Source: Lachnospiraceae bacterium (GTDB taxonomy: Bacteria > Bacillota > Clostridia > Lachnospirales > Lachnospiraceae). From it: a stretch of 64,000 nt of DNA. The stretch lies in assembly GCA_910575775.1 (NCBI GenBank), contig CAJTEY010000003.1, positions 148,927 through 212,926 on the forward strand, in the 5' to 3' direction. A program made the translations under genes and the position numbers. Shown piece after piece: positions 17,150 to 25,453 of the stretch. How positions within the stretch are numbered: the stretch's first letter is position 1; each line of letters opens with the position of its first letter. Under the pieces are notes generated by a model. That model was not told the DNA's origin, did no database searches, and saw only the letters and a program-made list of their open reading frames with translations.

Positions 17150-18101
17150 GAAAAAGTCTATTGAAGAATACCAAAAAACCTCCGCTTTCCGATTCTTCCG
17201 CTGGCTTTCCGGCGAGGAAGATCCTTATATCGGGAATGTGGAAATGTGCCCCCAGGAAGAATACCAGCCGGATCAGGAAGCGGCTCTCCGCCGCGAAAAA
17301 GAGCATGACGCAATCCTGGACAAGGTTTATGACACCACGCACAACAAATCGCTGTATCTGTTTCACCGATTGTATCAGGCAACCAGCGTTCTCTTTTGTC
17401 TGTTTCTGATTGCCCTGCTGCTTGTGACCGTCTCCTACCTGCCCGCTAACGGAACCGTGATCCGGCCGGTCAATAACGAGGTTGCAGAGCGCTATATTGA
17501 GAAAGGGCTGGAAGAGACAGGCGCAGTGAACATTGTCGCCGGTATGATTCTGGATTACAGAGCTTTTGATACATTGGGGGAATCCCATGTGCTTTTTACG
17601 GCAACCATCACCGTGCTGATTCTTCTCCGGCTGAATAAAACCGAGAAGGATGAGGCGGAAGTAAACGACCGCCGTTTCGAGCCAAAAAATGACGCAATCC
17701 TGCAGCTTGTAGCAACTTTCCTTGTCCCGATTATCATTATCTTTGGCATTTATATCATTTTAAACGGTCATCTCGGCCCCGGCGGCGGCTTCTCCGGCGG
17801 AGCGGTAATCGGTGCAGGTCTGGTGCTCTATTTAAACGCCTTCGGTTTCAAGAAGACAGAGCGGTTCTTCACGGAAAAAACGTATAAATGGGTATGCTTT
17901 TTCTCCCTCTCCTTCTACTGTCTGGCGAAGAGCTACTCCTTTTACACGGGCGCAAACCAGCTCCACAGCGTAATCCCGAAAGGCACGCCCGGAGCGATCC
18001 TCTCAAGCGGCCTGATCCTTCCCTTAAATATCGCGGTTGGACTGGTGGTTGCCTGCACGATTTACGCTTTTTATGCCATGTTCCGAAAAGGGGGATTTTA
18101 G
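17142..18101 (+). CDS. mrpB: Mrp-type Na+/H+ antiporter subunit B (MnhB domain)
   Basis: The 319-residue protein has a hydrophilic N-terminal stretch of about 75 residues, a central helix and extra-membrane segment, then the MnhB domain with GHLGPGGGFSGGAVIGAG near residue 210. The N-terminal half corresponds to MbhE-like sequence, so it resembles a fusion of MbhE and MbhF. It overlaps the DUF4040 gene by eight bases. Confidence 0.88.
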   Translation: MSRKKSIEEYQKTSAFRFFRWLSGEEDPYIGNVEMCPQEEYQPDQEAALRREKEHDAILDKVYDTTHNKSLYLFHRLYQATSVLFCLFLIALLLVTVSYLPANGTVIRPVNNEVAERYIEKGLEETGAVNIVAGMILDYRAFDTLGESHVLFTATITVLILLRLNKTEKDEAEVNDRRFEPKNDAILQLVATFLVPIIIIFGIYIILNGHLGPGGGFSGGAVIGAGLVLYLNAFGFKKTERFFTEKTYKWVCFFSLSFYCLAKSYSFYTGANQLHSVIPKGTPGAILSSGLILPLNIAVGLVVACTIYAFYAMFRKGGF

Positions 18102-18102
18102 G

Positions 18103-18477
18103 ATGGGTCCGAATTTACTTGCAAACTACGGGGAGGCCGTCTCAGCCATTCTTTTCTGTATCGGCTTCACCAATCTGCTCCTGCAGACCAATCTGATCAA
18201 GAAAATTATCGGTTTAAATATTATGGACAGTGCAATCTACCTCTTTCTGGCCGAAAAAGGCTATATCGCAGGGCGGGCTGCGCCCATTGTAGTGGACGGC
18301 GTCACCAGCGTTGAGGCCTATATCAACCCGATTCCAAGCGGCCTTGTGCTGACAGGTATTGTGGTTTCCGTCTCCGTAACCGCGCTGATGCTGTCTCTGA
18401 CAATCCGTCTCTATCTCAGATATCACACACTGGATCTGGACGAGATTTCCATGCAGTTGAAAAGGGAGGGAAAATAA
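18103..18477 (+). CDS. mrpC: Mrp-type Na+/H+ antiporter subunit C (NuoK-like)
   Basis: The roughly 124-residue three-helix protein includes NLIKKIIGLNIMDSAIYLFL and DPxxSGLVLTGIVVSVS-like sequence typical of MrpC/NuoK. The start at 18103 is one base after the mrpB stop, and the frame upstream is only an overlap. Confidence 0.9.
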   Translation: MGPNLLANYGEAVSAILFCIGFTNLLLQTNLIKKIIGLNIMDSAIYLFLAEKGYIAGRAAPIVVDGVTSVEAYINPIPSGLVLTGIVVSVSVTALMLSLTIRLYLRYHTLDLDEISMQLKREGK

Positions 18478-18478
18478 A

Positions 18479-19972
18479 ATGGATTTTATCTGCAATTTTC
18501 CCTTTTTTTCTATTTTGATAAGTCTTTTTTCAGGCACCATCTGTTCCGTGTTGCCCGCGAAGGCAGCAAAGGCAGTAAACCGTCTGGTCATAGCCGCCGT
18601 CGGGCTGATGTCCGCTGTGCTTCTCCTGTATCTCCTCTCCACGGGTGAATCCTTCATCTACTGGATGGGGCATTTCCCCGCGCCCTGGGGCAATGAGATC
18701 CGGGCCGGTGTGCTGGAAGCCGGGATGGCGCTCTTTTTCTGCGTGATCATGTACCTGTCTATGGCAGGCGGCGCGCACAAGCTTCCAGGCGAGGTGGTGG
18801 AGAGCAAACACAGCCTGTACTATATCCTTGTGAACCTGCTGCTCAGTTCCCTGCTCGCCCTGGTTTACACCAACGATATGTTTACGGCCTACGTTTTTGT
18901 GGAAATCAACACCATTTCCGCATGCGGCCTGATTATGATCAGGCAGGTGGGACGTACCATCGAGGCTGCCGTCCGCTATATGATTATGAGTCTCCTTGGC
19001 TCCGGCCTGCTTCTCTTCGGGCTTTGTATCATGTACGATCTGACGGGCCATCTTCTGATGAGTAACATCAAGGAATCAGTGGCCCTTATCATGGCAAACG
19101 GCGAGTACCAGATTCCACTGATTGTCGCAGTGGCATTGATGTGCATCGGCCTATGCATCAAGAGCGCGCTGTTTCCCTTCCACTCCTGGCTGCCGGACGC
19201 ATACGGATACTCCACGGTATCCTCTGCCGCAATTCTCTCCAGTCTGGTATCCAAAGGCTATATCTTTCTGCTGATCAAGATTATTTACCGCGTGATCGGC
19301 TTCGACATATTTAACAGTACAAGAATCATTGACGTACTCTTTGTTTTCGGTCTCATGGGAATGATTTTCGGTTCCCTGTCCGCCATAAAGGAAAATGATA
19401 TCCGCAGGATGATCGCTTTTTCCTCCGTGGCGCAGATCGGCTATATTTACATGGGTTTTGGCATGGGTACGCAGGCGGGCATGGTAGCCAGCATCTTTCA
19501 CATTTTATCCCACGCCGCCACAAAATCCCTGCTCTTTATCGCCGCCATCGGTCTTACGGACGTGTCAGGCGGAAGCCGTAAATTCATAGATCTGACGGGA
19601 GCCGCCTACCGCAATAAATGGGCCGGCGTGGCCTTTACGGCCGGATCGCTGTCGATGGTGGGCATCCCTCTCTTTTCCGGCTTTATCAGCAAGCTTCTCT
19701 TTGCGCAGGCTGCCGTGCAGGTGGAAGGCAAGATGCTGGCTTCGCTGATCGTTCTGGGAATCAGTACGGTTTTAAACGCAGTCTACTTTATGAAAACCGT
19801 GATCCGTATTTATACTTCGGAACAGGATGCGCCCTACAGGAGCATTACTTTCCGGGACAGAAAAGGCTATACGGTAGTACTTGTATGTTCCGTCCTGTTA
19901 AATGTCATTCTGGGCGTCAGCTCACAGCCGGTTGTGGATATGATCGGCCAGGGCCTCGCCATGTTTGCGTAA
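18479..19972 (+). CDS. Antiporter-type large subunit 1 (MrpD/NuoN-like)
   Basis: The 497-residue, roughly 14-helix protein of the proton-conducting membrane transporter family has the conserved channel motif LFPFHSWLPDAYGYS, a broken-helix region, and YIYMGFGMGTQAGMVASIFHI with the histidine-rich helix around SHAATKS. It is the first of four paralogous large subunits. The family translocates protons or exchanges Na+ for H+ within Mrp complexes. It starts one base after the mrpC stop. Confidence 0.9.
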   Translation: MDFICNFPFFSILISLFSGTICSVLPAKAAKAVNRLVIAAVGLMSAVLLLYLLSTGESFIYWMGHFPAPWGNEIRAGVLEAGMALFFCVIMYLSMAGGAHKLPGEVVESKHSLYYILVNLLLSSLLALVYTNDMFTAYVFVEINTISACGLIMIRQVGRTIEAAVRYMIMSLLGSGLLLFGLCIMYDLTGHLLMSNIKESVALIMANGEYQIPLIVAVALMCIGLCIKSALFPFHSWLPDAYGYSTVSSAAILSSLVSKGYIFLLIKIIYRVIGFDIFNSTRIIDVLFVFGLMGMIFGSLSAIKENDIRRMIAFSSVAQIGYIYMGFGMGTQAGMVASIFHILSHAATKSLLFIAAIGLTDVSGGSRKFIDLTGAAYRNKWAGVAFTAGSLSMVGIPLFSGFISKLLFAQAAVQVEGKMLASLIVLGISTVLNAVYFMKTVIRIYTSEQDAPYRSITFRDRKGYTVVLVCSVLLNVILGVSSQPVVDMIGQGLAMFA

Positions 19973-20013
19973 AAATTTGCTTGCTTTTTCATACTATATC
20001 AGGAGGTGATGGC

Positions 20014-21501
20014 ATGTATTTGATTTTATCATCCATCTTTTTTCCTATTCTGGCAGGATTGTTTCTGCTGATCCGTTATCGGACGCCCCTCCCGGGAGAA
20101 AAACGTGCCATTGACAGAAAGGCGCTGACGACCCTGACCGGCATTTTCCTTCTCATCACGGCTGCGCTTGTCGCCGCCGCGCTTCTGCATGCAAAGGAAA
20201 GCTTTACTCTTTTTTATCTGACAAAAACCCTGCCCATTTATTTCCGAATTGACAGTGTGGGCAGGCTTTTTTCCATGCTTGCAGTGATCGTTCTTCCCTG
20301 CGCGGGCTTTTTCTCTTTCGAGTACATGAAGCACGAAGAGCGGGAGAGCCGCTATTATGGTTTTTATCTGTTGGCATTCGGCGTGCTGAACGCCCTCTGC
20401 TCTGCGGGCAATCTGATCACCTTTTACCTGTTTTTTGAGCTATTAACCATGACTTCCATGCCGCTTGTGCTGCATAGCTGCTCCAGGGAGGCTGTGATGG
20501 CTGGACTGAAATACTTATTTTATTCCCTGTGCGGCGCCTACGCGGCATTGTTCGGCATTTATTTCCTCTATCAGAACTGCGACTCGCTGGCTTTTACGGC
20601 GGACGGCGCCCTGCGCGCCTCCTCCATCGCGGAGCACGGCGGTTTCCTTCTGGTGACGGCTTTCGTCATGCTCCTGGGTTTCGGAGTGAAAGCCGGCATG
20701 TTTCCCATGCATGCATGGCTGCCCACCGCGCACCCCGTAGCTCCGGCTCCCGCTTCCGCAGTTCTTTCCGCCGTCATCGTAAAGGCGGGTGTTCTCGCCA
20801 TTATCCGTGTACTCGGCATGTTCGGCAGAGATTTTCTGAGAGGCACATGGGTACAGAGCGTCTGGATCAGCCTGACGCTTGTAACAGTATTTATGGGTTC
20901 CCTGCTCGCCTACCGGGAGCCTGTGCTGAAAAAAAGACTGGCCTACTCCACGGTAAGCCAGCTCTCCTATATCCTGTTCGGCCTCGCCGTTATGCAGGAA
21001 ACAGCTTTCACGGGCGCTCTCTGTCATGTGCTGGCACACGGATTTATCAAGTCTTCCCTCTTCCTGTGCGCCGGAGCCATTATTTACAAGACGGGAAAAA
21101 CGCGGGTCGAGGAACTGCGCGGCATCGGCAAAGAAATGCCCCTCACCATGTGGTGCTTCACGATTGCTTCCCTCGGACTGATCGGCATTCCGCCCACGGG
21201 CGGCTTCGTCAGCAAATGGTATCTGGCTCTTGGCTCTTTAAAGAGCGGTATGCCTGTTTTTGACGTACTAGGCCCGGTCATTCTTCTGGTAAGCGCGCTG
21301 CTGACTGCGGGATACCTTCTGCCGCCTGTCATCCACGGCTTTTTTCCGGGAGCGGACTACGATTATGGCAGACTGCAGAAAAAAGAACCATGCAGGCTGA
21401 TGACTGTACCGATTTTCATCCTGACAACAGCGTCCGTTTTTATCGGCCTGTTTCCAGACTGTGTCAGCGGCATAATTGCTGCGGCATTTACAGGGAGGTG
21501 A
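20014..21501 (+). CDS. Antiporter-type large subunit 2 (MrpD/NuoM-like)
   Basis: The roughly 495-residue polytopic protein has GMFPMHAWLPTAHPVAPAPAS, the channel signature of the NuoL/M family, and the lysine/histidine helix VLAHGFIKSSLF. The ATG at 20014 is preceded by AGGAGGTGAT. Longer in-frame extensions lack support. It is the second of four large subunits in the operon. Confidence 0.9.
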   Translation: MYLILSSIFFPILAGLFLLIRYRTPLPGEKRAIDRKALTTLTGIFLLITAALVAAALLHAKESFTLFYLTKTLPIYFRIDSVGRLFSMLAVIVLPCAGFFSFEYMKHEERESRYYGFYLLAFGVLNALCSAGNLITFYLFFELLTMTSMPLVLHSCSREAVMAGLKYLFYSLCGAYAALFGIYFLYQNCDSLAFTADGALRASSIAEHGGFLLVTAFVMLLGFGVKAGMFPMHAWLPTAHPVAPAPASAVLSAVIVKAGVLAIIRVLGMFGRDFLRGTWVQSVWISLTLVTVFMGSLLAYREPVLKKRLAYSTVSQLSYILFGLAVMQETAFTGALCHVLAHGFIKSSLFLCAGAIIYKTGKTRVEELRGIGKEMPLTMWCFTIASLGLIGIPPTGGFVSKWYLALGSLKSGMPVFDVLGPVILLVSALLTAGYLLPPVIHGFFPGADYDYGRLQKKEPCRLMTVPIFILTTASVFIGLFPDCVSGIIAAAFTGR

Positions 21502-21505
21502 TACC

Positions 21506-22969
21506 ATGATTGTTTCAGTAATCTTAATTCCTTTTATCACGGGGATTCTGGTTCCCGTCATCCCGTTTCGGAAAAGGTGGCAGAAAGAGGTTTTCCTGGA
21601 GACGGCAGTGGTATTAAACAGCATCCTTGTATGGTATCTGCTCCTGCATCACTCGGACAGCACCTTCCTTCTGGCACATTTTACGGGCAATCTGAATATC
21701 AGTTTCCGTGTGGACGGCATGAGCATGGTGTTCGCGGGACTTGTCTCCGCACTCTGGCCCTTTGCCACCCTCTACGCCTTTGAATACATGACAAAAGAGG
21801 AGAACGAAAATGTGTTTTTCCTCTTTTATACGCTGACCTACGGCGTAACACTTGGCATTGCTCTCGCCGCCAATCTGCTTACCATGTATTTCTTTTATGA
21901 ACTGCTGACGCTGGTCACCGTGCCTCTCGTCATGCACACGCTGACCCGCGAGGCGGTTCTGGCAAGCCGCAAGTATCTCTACTATTCGCTGGGCGGCGCG
22001 GCCTTCGCCTTTCTCGGCCTGATTATGGTCATTGTCTACGGCAGCACCACTGACTTTATTCTGGGCGGTGTGCTTGATCCCGCCAAAACGGCTGGAAAAA
22101 ATAACGTGTTGTTACTGATCTATGTGATGGCCTTTCTGGGATTTGGCGTAAAAGCGGCAGTCTGCCCGTTTAACTCCTGGCTGCCCCAGGCCGGTGTGGC
22201 CCCCACGCCTGTCACCGCGCTGCTCCATGCGGTAGCTGTGGTCAAATCCGGCGCTTTCGCCATCATAAGGCTTACTTACTACAGCTTTGGCACGGATTTC
22301 CTGCAGGGTACCTGGGCACAGGACGTGGTTATGGCCGTTGTCATGTTTACCATCGTCTACGGCTGCAGCCGGGCGGTGAAGGAGACGCACCTCAAGAGGC
22401 GCCTTGCTTACTCCACCATCAGCAATCTGTCCTACATTCTCTTCGGCGCCGTCATTATGACACCGCTGGGACTTGTGGGGGCACTGACCCACCTTGTGTT
22501 CCACGCCATAATGAAAATCAGCTCCTTCTTCTGCGCGGGAGCGGTCATGCACCAGACAGACCGCCATTATGTGCATGAGCTGAATGGACTTGGATATAAA
22601 ATGCCCCGTGTATTCGGCATTTTCACCATCTCTGCCCTGGCACTCATGGGCGTGCCGGGGCTTGCCGGGTTCATCAGTAAGTGGAATCTGGCCGGGGCGG
22701 CAGTGGAAAGCGGAAATCCTCTGGCCTGGGGCGGAATCGCCTGCCTGCTGGTGTCGGCCCTTTTGACGGCAGTCTATATGCTGACAATTGTCGTGCGGGC
22801 CTTCTTCCCCGGAAAGGATTTCGACTACAGCACTGTTTCCGATATCCGCGATCCTAACTGGAAAATGCTACTGCCGCTGTTTGTGTTTACCGTATGTATT
22901 GTACTGTTTGGCGTTTATTCCCAGCCGATCGTGGACTTTTTTATGAGCGTTGCGGCGGGCGCGGTGTAA
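21506..22969 (+). CDS. Antiporter-type large subunit 3 (MrpD/NuoM-like)
   Basis: The roughly 487-residue polytopic protein has AVCPFNSWLPQAGVAPTPVTA in the channel helix and LVFHAIMKISSFFCAG as the conserved histidine/lysine helix. The ATG at 21506 follows GGGAGGTG, two bases after the stop of subunit 2 plus a short spacer. The Pro-Phe-Asn-Ser-Trp-Leu-Pro form sets it slightly apart from the paralogues. Confidence 0.9.
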   Translation: MIVSVILIPFITGILVPVIPFRKRWQKEVFLETAVVLNSILVWYLLLHHSDSTFLLAHFTGNLNISFRVDGMSMVFAGLVSALWPFATLYAFEYMTKEENENVFFLFYTLTYGVTLGIALAANLLTMYFFYELLTLVTVPLVMHTLTREAVLASRKYLYYSLGGAAFAFLGLIMVIVYGSTTDFILGGVLDPAKTAGKNNVLLLIYVMAFLGFGVKAAVCPFNSWLPQAGVAPTPVTALLHAVAVVKSGAFAIIRLTYYSFGTDFLQGTWAQDVVMAVVMFTIVYGCSRAVKETHLKRRLAYSTISNLSYILFGAVIMTPLGLVGALTHLVFHAIMKISSFFCAGAVMHQTDRHYVHELNGLGYKMPRVFGIFTISALALMGVPGLAGFISKWNLAGAAVESGNPLAWGGIACLLVSALLTAVYMLTIVVRAFFPGKDFDYSTVSDIRDPNWKMLLPLFVFTVCIVLFGVYSQPIVDFFMSVAAGAV

Positions 22970-23036
22970 ACCGCACGAAACACAATCACAGCTCTCCGCT
23001 GCAGAAATTTGCCGTATGTCATTTATGGAGGTTACC

Positions 23037-25169
23037 ATGTACAACAAAACAGCTATTATCATAGAATGCGCCGTTTTTCTTCCCATGCTCGCGGCTCCTG
23101 TCAGTTACGCCATAGGGCGGAAAAGTAAAGACGGACGAAGTCTCTTTGCCGGTCTCATTACAGGCCTTACCTTTCTTCTCTGCGGCATGCTGTCGGTACA
23201 GATGCTGACAGGCACGCCCGTCAGCCCCGAATCTGTTTTCGAAATTCCCTATGTCTGCGGCATGGGACTGCATTTCACTCTGGACGGCTTCCGTGCGCTG
23301 TACGCGGCTGTGGCCGCCTTTATGTGGTTTATGAGCACCCTCTTTTCCAAAGAATATTTTGCACACTACAGAAACCGAAACCGCTACTATCTGTTTCTGC
23401 TGCTGACGCTGGGCGCAACCGAGGGTGTCTTTTTCTCCGCCGACTTTTTTACGACCTTTCTCTTTTTTGAGATGATGTCGTTTACCTCCTATGTCTGGGT
23501 GGTGCACGACGAGAAGCCAGAATCCCTTCGGGCAGGCGCAACTTACCTGGCCGTGGCCGTAATCGGCGGTCTGGTCATGCTGATGGGTATTTTCCTCCTC
23601 TACGATGCGGCAGGCACGCTCTTCTTTGCGGATCTGGCAGATTTGTCACTCTGTACCGGGAAAACAGCCGCACAGATCTGGGCCGCCGGCCTTTGCCTTC
23701 TGTTTGGTTTTGGGGCGAAAGCAGGCGCGTTTCCGCTTCACATATGGCTTCCGAAGGCCCATCCGGTGGCCCCGGCTCCCGCTTCCGCCCTGCTCTCGGG
23801 CATTCTGACCAAAGCGGGCATGTACGGTATATTGATTCTGACGACCTGCCTCTTTTTCAAAAGTGCGGCCTGGGGCGGTCTGATTCTGATTTTAGGTGTT
23901 TTTACCATGATAATCGGCGCGGTGCTCGCCCTGTTCTCCATTGATCTGAAACGGACACTGGCCTGCTCTTCCGTGTCACAGATCGGCTTCATTCTGGTCG
24001 GTGTTGGTATGTCCGGCCTGCTTGGCTCAGAGACCGCACTGGCTCTCCGGGGCAGCCTTCTGCATATGGTAAACCACTCTCTGATTAAGCTCGTACTGTT
24101 TATGGCTACGGGCGTAGTCTTTATGAATGTGCATAATCTGGATCTAAATGCCATCCGCGGTTTTGGACGAAAAAAGCCGCTCCTTAACGTTATCTTTCTG
24201 ACCGGTGCGCTGGGTATCAGCGGTGTACCGCTCTTTAACGGCTATGTCAGCAAAACGCTGATCCACGAAAGCATTGTGGAATATGTGTTCCTGATCAACG
24301 CGAATGTGATCCCCGCCTTTTTTGCCGCCTCGCTTATGAGTGCTGTTGAGAAGATTTTCCTTATAAGCGGCGGTCTGACGGCGGCCTACATGGCCAAACT
24401 TTACGTCTGCCTTTTCATTGAAAAGAACGCCGACGAGGCTGTACAGGAAAAATACGATGCGATGCAAGGCAGCTACATGAACCCCGTAAGCGTCCTTGCC
24501 CTCTCTGGAAGCGCTGTCCTGCTGCCCCTTATGGGATTGCTTCCCGGTATTGTCATGGACGGTATTGCCGACATGGGGCAGACATTTCTGCGGGCAGAAG
24601 CAATGGAAAAGATTTCCTACTTTTCCTCCGGCAACCTGCGCGGTGCACTGACTTCTCTGGTGTTTGGCGCACTGATTTACGTCTTTATTGTACGTCCTCT
24701 GCTCATGCAGAGAGAAAAAGACTCTGCGGGGAAATCCTATGTCAGCCTTTGGCCGCGCCGGCTGGATCTGGAAAATCTGATTTATCGTCCTCTGCTGTTA
24801 AGGATTCTGCCTTTTACTTTCGGTATGCTCTGCCGTTTTCTTGACAGCCTGGTCGATACCATTGTTGTGGTGCTCAGAAAAACCGTTTACCGCGATGAGA
24901 AGCTGCCCCACGAGCGTCCTGAAGGCAATGTTTTTACCCACCTGGCCGCCTGCACAGCCTCCTTCTTTGAGGGACTTGGCAATCTGTTTCTTCGCCGGAA
25001 AACCCCGAAAAGGCAGGACTACGAGCATAAGTTCGCGCTGCTGCACGAGGAGTGGAGCGAAAATGCCATGATGATTACCAGAAGCATGTCCTTCGGCCTC
25101 CTGCTCTTCTGCGTCGGACTGATTCTCACCGTGGCGTATCTGTTTATCAAGGATGTGTTTGGGCTTTGA
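23037..25169 (+). CDS. Antiporter-type large subunit 4 (MrpA/NuoL-like, extended)
   Basis: The roughly 710-residue protein has AFPLHIWLPKAHPVAPAPAS and the helix LLHMVNHSLIKLVLF, followed by a long C-terminal extension with additional helices, as in NuoL/HyfB/MrpA. The ATG at 23037 follows TGGAGG. It ends the operon. No hydrogenase or Nuo electron-transfer genes follow, so the complex is more likely an ion antiporter than a respiratory enzyme. Confidence 0.9.
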   Translation: MYNKTAIIIECAVFLPMLAAPVSYAIGRKSKDGRSLFAGLITGLTFLLCGMLSVQMLTGTPVSPESVFEIPYVCGMGLHFTLDGFRALYAAVAAFMWFMSTLFSKEYFAHYRNRNRYYLFLLLTLGATEGVFFSADFFTTFLFFEMMSFTSYVWVVHDEKPESLRAGATYLAVAVIGGLVMLMGIFLLYDAAGTLFFADLADLSLCTGKTAAQIWAAGLCLLFGFGAKAGAFPLHIWLPKAHPVAPAPASALLSGILTKAGMYGILILTTCLFFKSAAWGGLILILGVFTMIIGAVLALFSIDLKRTLACSSVSQIGFILVGVGMSGLLGSETALALRGSLLHMVNHSLIKLVLFMATGVVFMNVHNLDLNAIRGFGRKKPLLNVIFLTGALGISGVPLFNGYVSKTLIHESIVEYVFLINANVIPAFFAASLMSAVEKIFLISGGLTAAYMAKLYVCLFIEKNADEAVQEKYDAMQGSYMNPVSVLALSGSAVLLPLMGLLPGIVMDGIADMGQTFLRAEAMEKISYFSSGNLRGALTSLVFGALIYVFIVRPLLMQREKDSAGKSYVSLWPRRLDLENLIYRPLLLRILPFTFGMLCRFLDSLVDTIVVVLRKTVYRDEKLPHERPEGNVFTHLAACTASFFEGLGNLFLRRKTPKRQDYEHKFALLHEEWSENAMMITRSMSFGLLLFCVGLILTVAYLFIKDVFGL

Positions 25170-25368
25170 TTATGTCCACTTTCTGATCAATCTCCTACAC
25201 CATATGTTGATTTTTGCCGCGGTTTTTTGGACTATACCCTGTTTGATGACAGGCCGAGTATCATATTCACGGGTGGGCCATTATTAGGATCTGCGGGCTC
25301 TCGCCAAGCGTGACGCCCGCATTCAACAGTTGCAGGCTGAAATAGAGGCGCTGAAAAAACAGATTCCT
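25153..25368 (+). pseudogene. Small membrane/coiled-coil protein interrupted by an in-frame TAG
   Basis: A frame opening with ATG at 25153, inside the end of the previous gene, reads one hydrophobic helix (HHMLIFAAVFWTIPCL). It meets TAG at 25285-25287 and continues in the same frame as a strongly coiled-coil-like stretch (RALAKRDARIQQLQAEIEAL). The continuity of sensible protein across the stop suggests one gene of about 75 residues broken by a point mutation, or the relic of one. No stop precedes the terminator at 25377, which argues for decay. The family is not recognised. Confidence 0.4.
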
Positions 25369-25376
25369 TACTTTAC

Positions 25377-25408
25377 AAAAATGAGCATACCTTTCGTATG
25401 CTCATTTT
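25377..25408. terminator. Bidirectional terminator between the Mrp operon and the GLUG gene
   Basis: A perfect 13-bp-stem hairpin with arms AAAATGAGCATAC and GTATGCTCATTTT around a five-base loop, with A and T runs built into the arms, serves both convergent transcripts. Confidence 0.85.
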
Positions 25409-25453
25409 CCAAAGTATCTGTGCTGCTCCCTCTTTATTCGGATCCTGCAAAGT

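Noticed and set aside
14068..25046. Many open frames opposite the ABC, Mrp and related genes
   Set aside because: They are shadows of GC-rich membrane-protein codons; none has a ribosome site and recognisable features.
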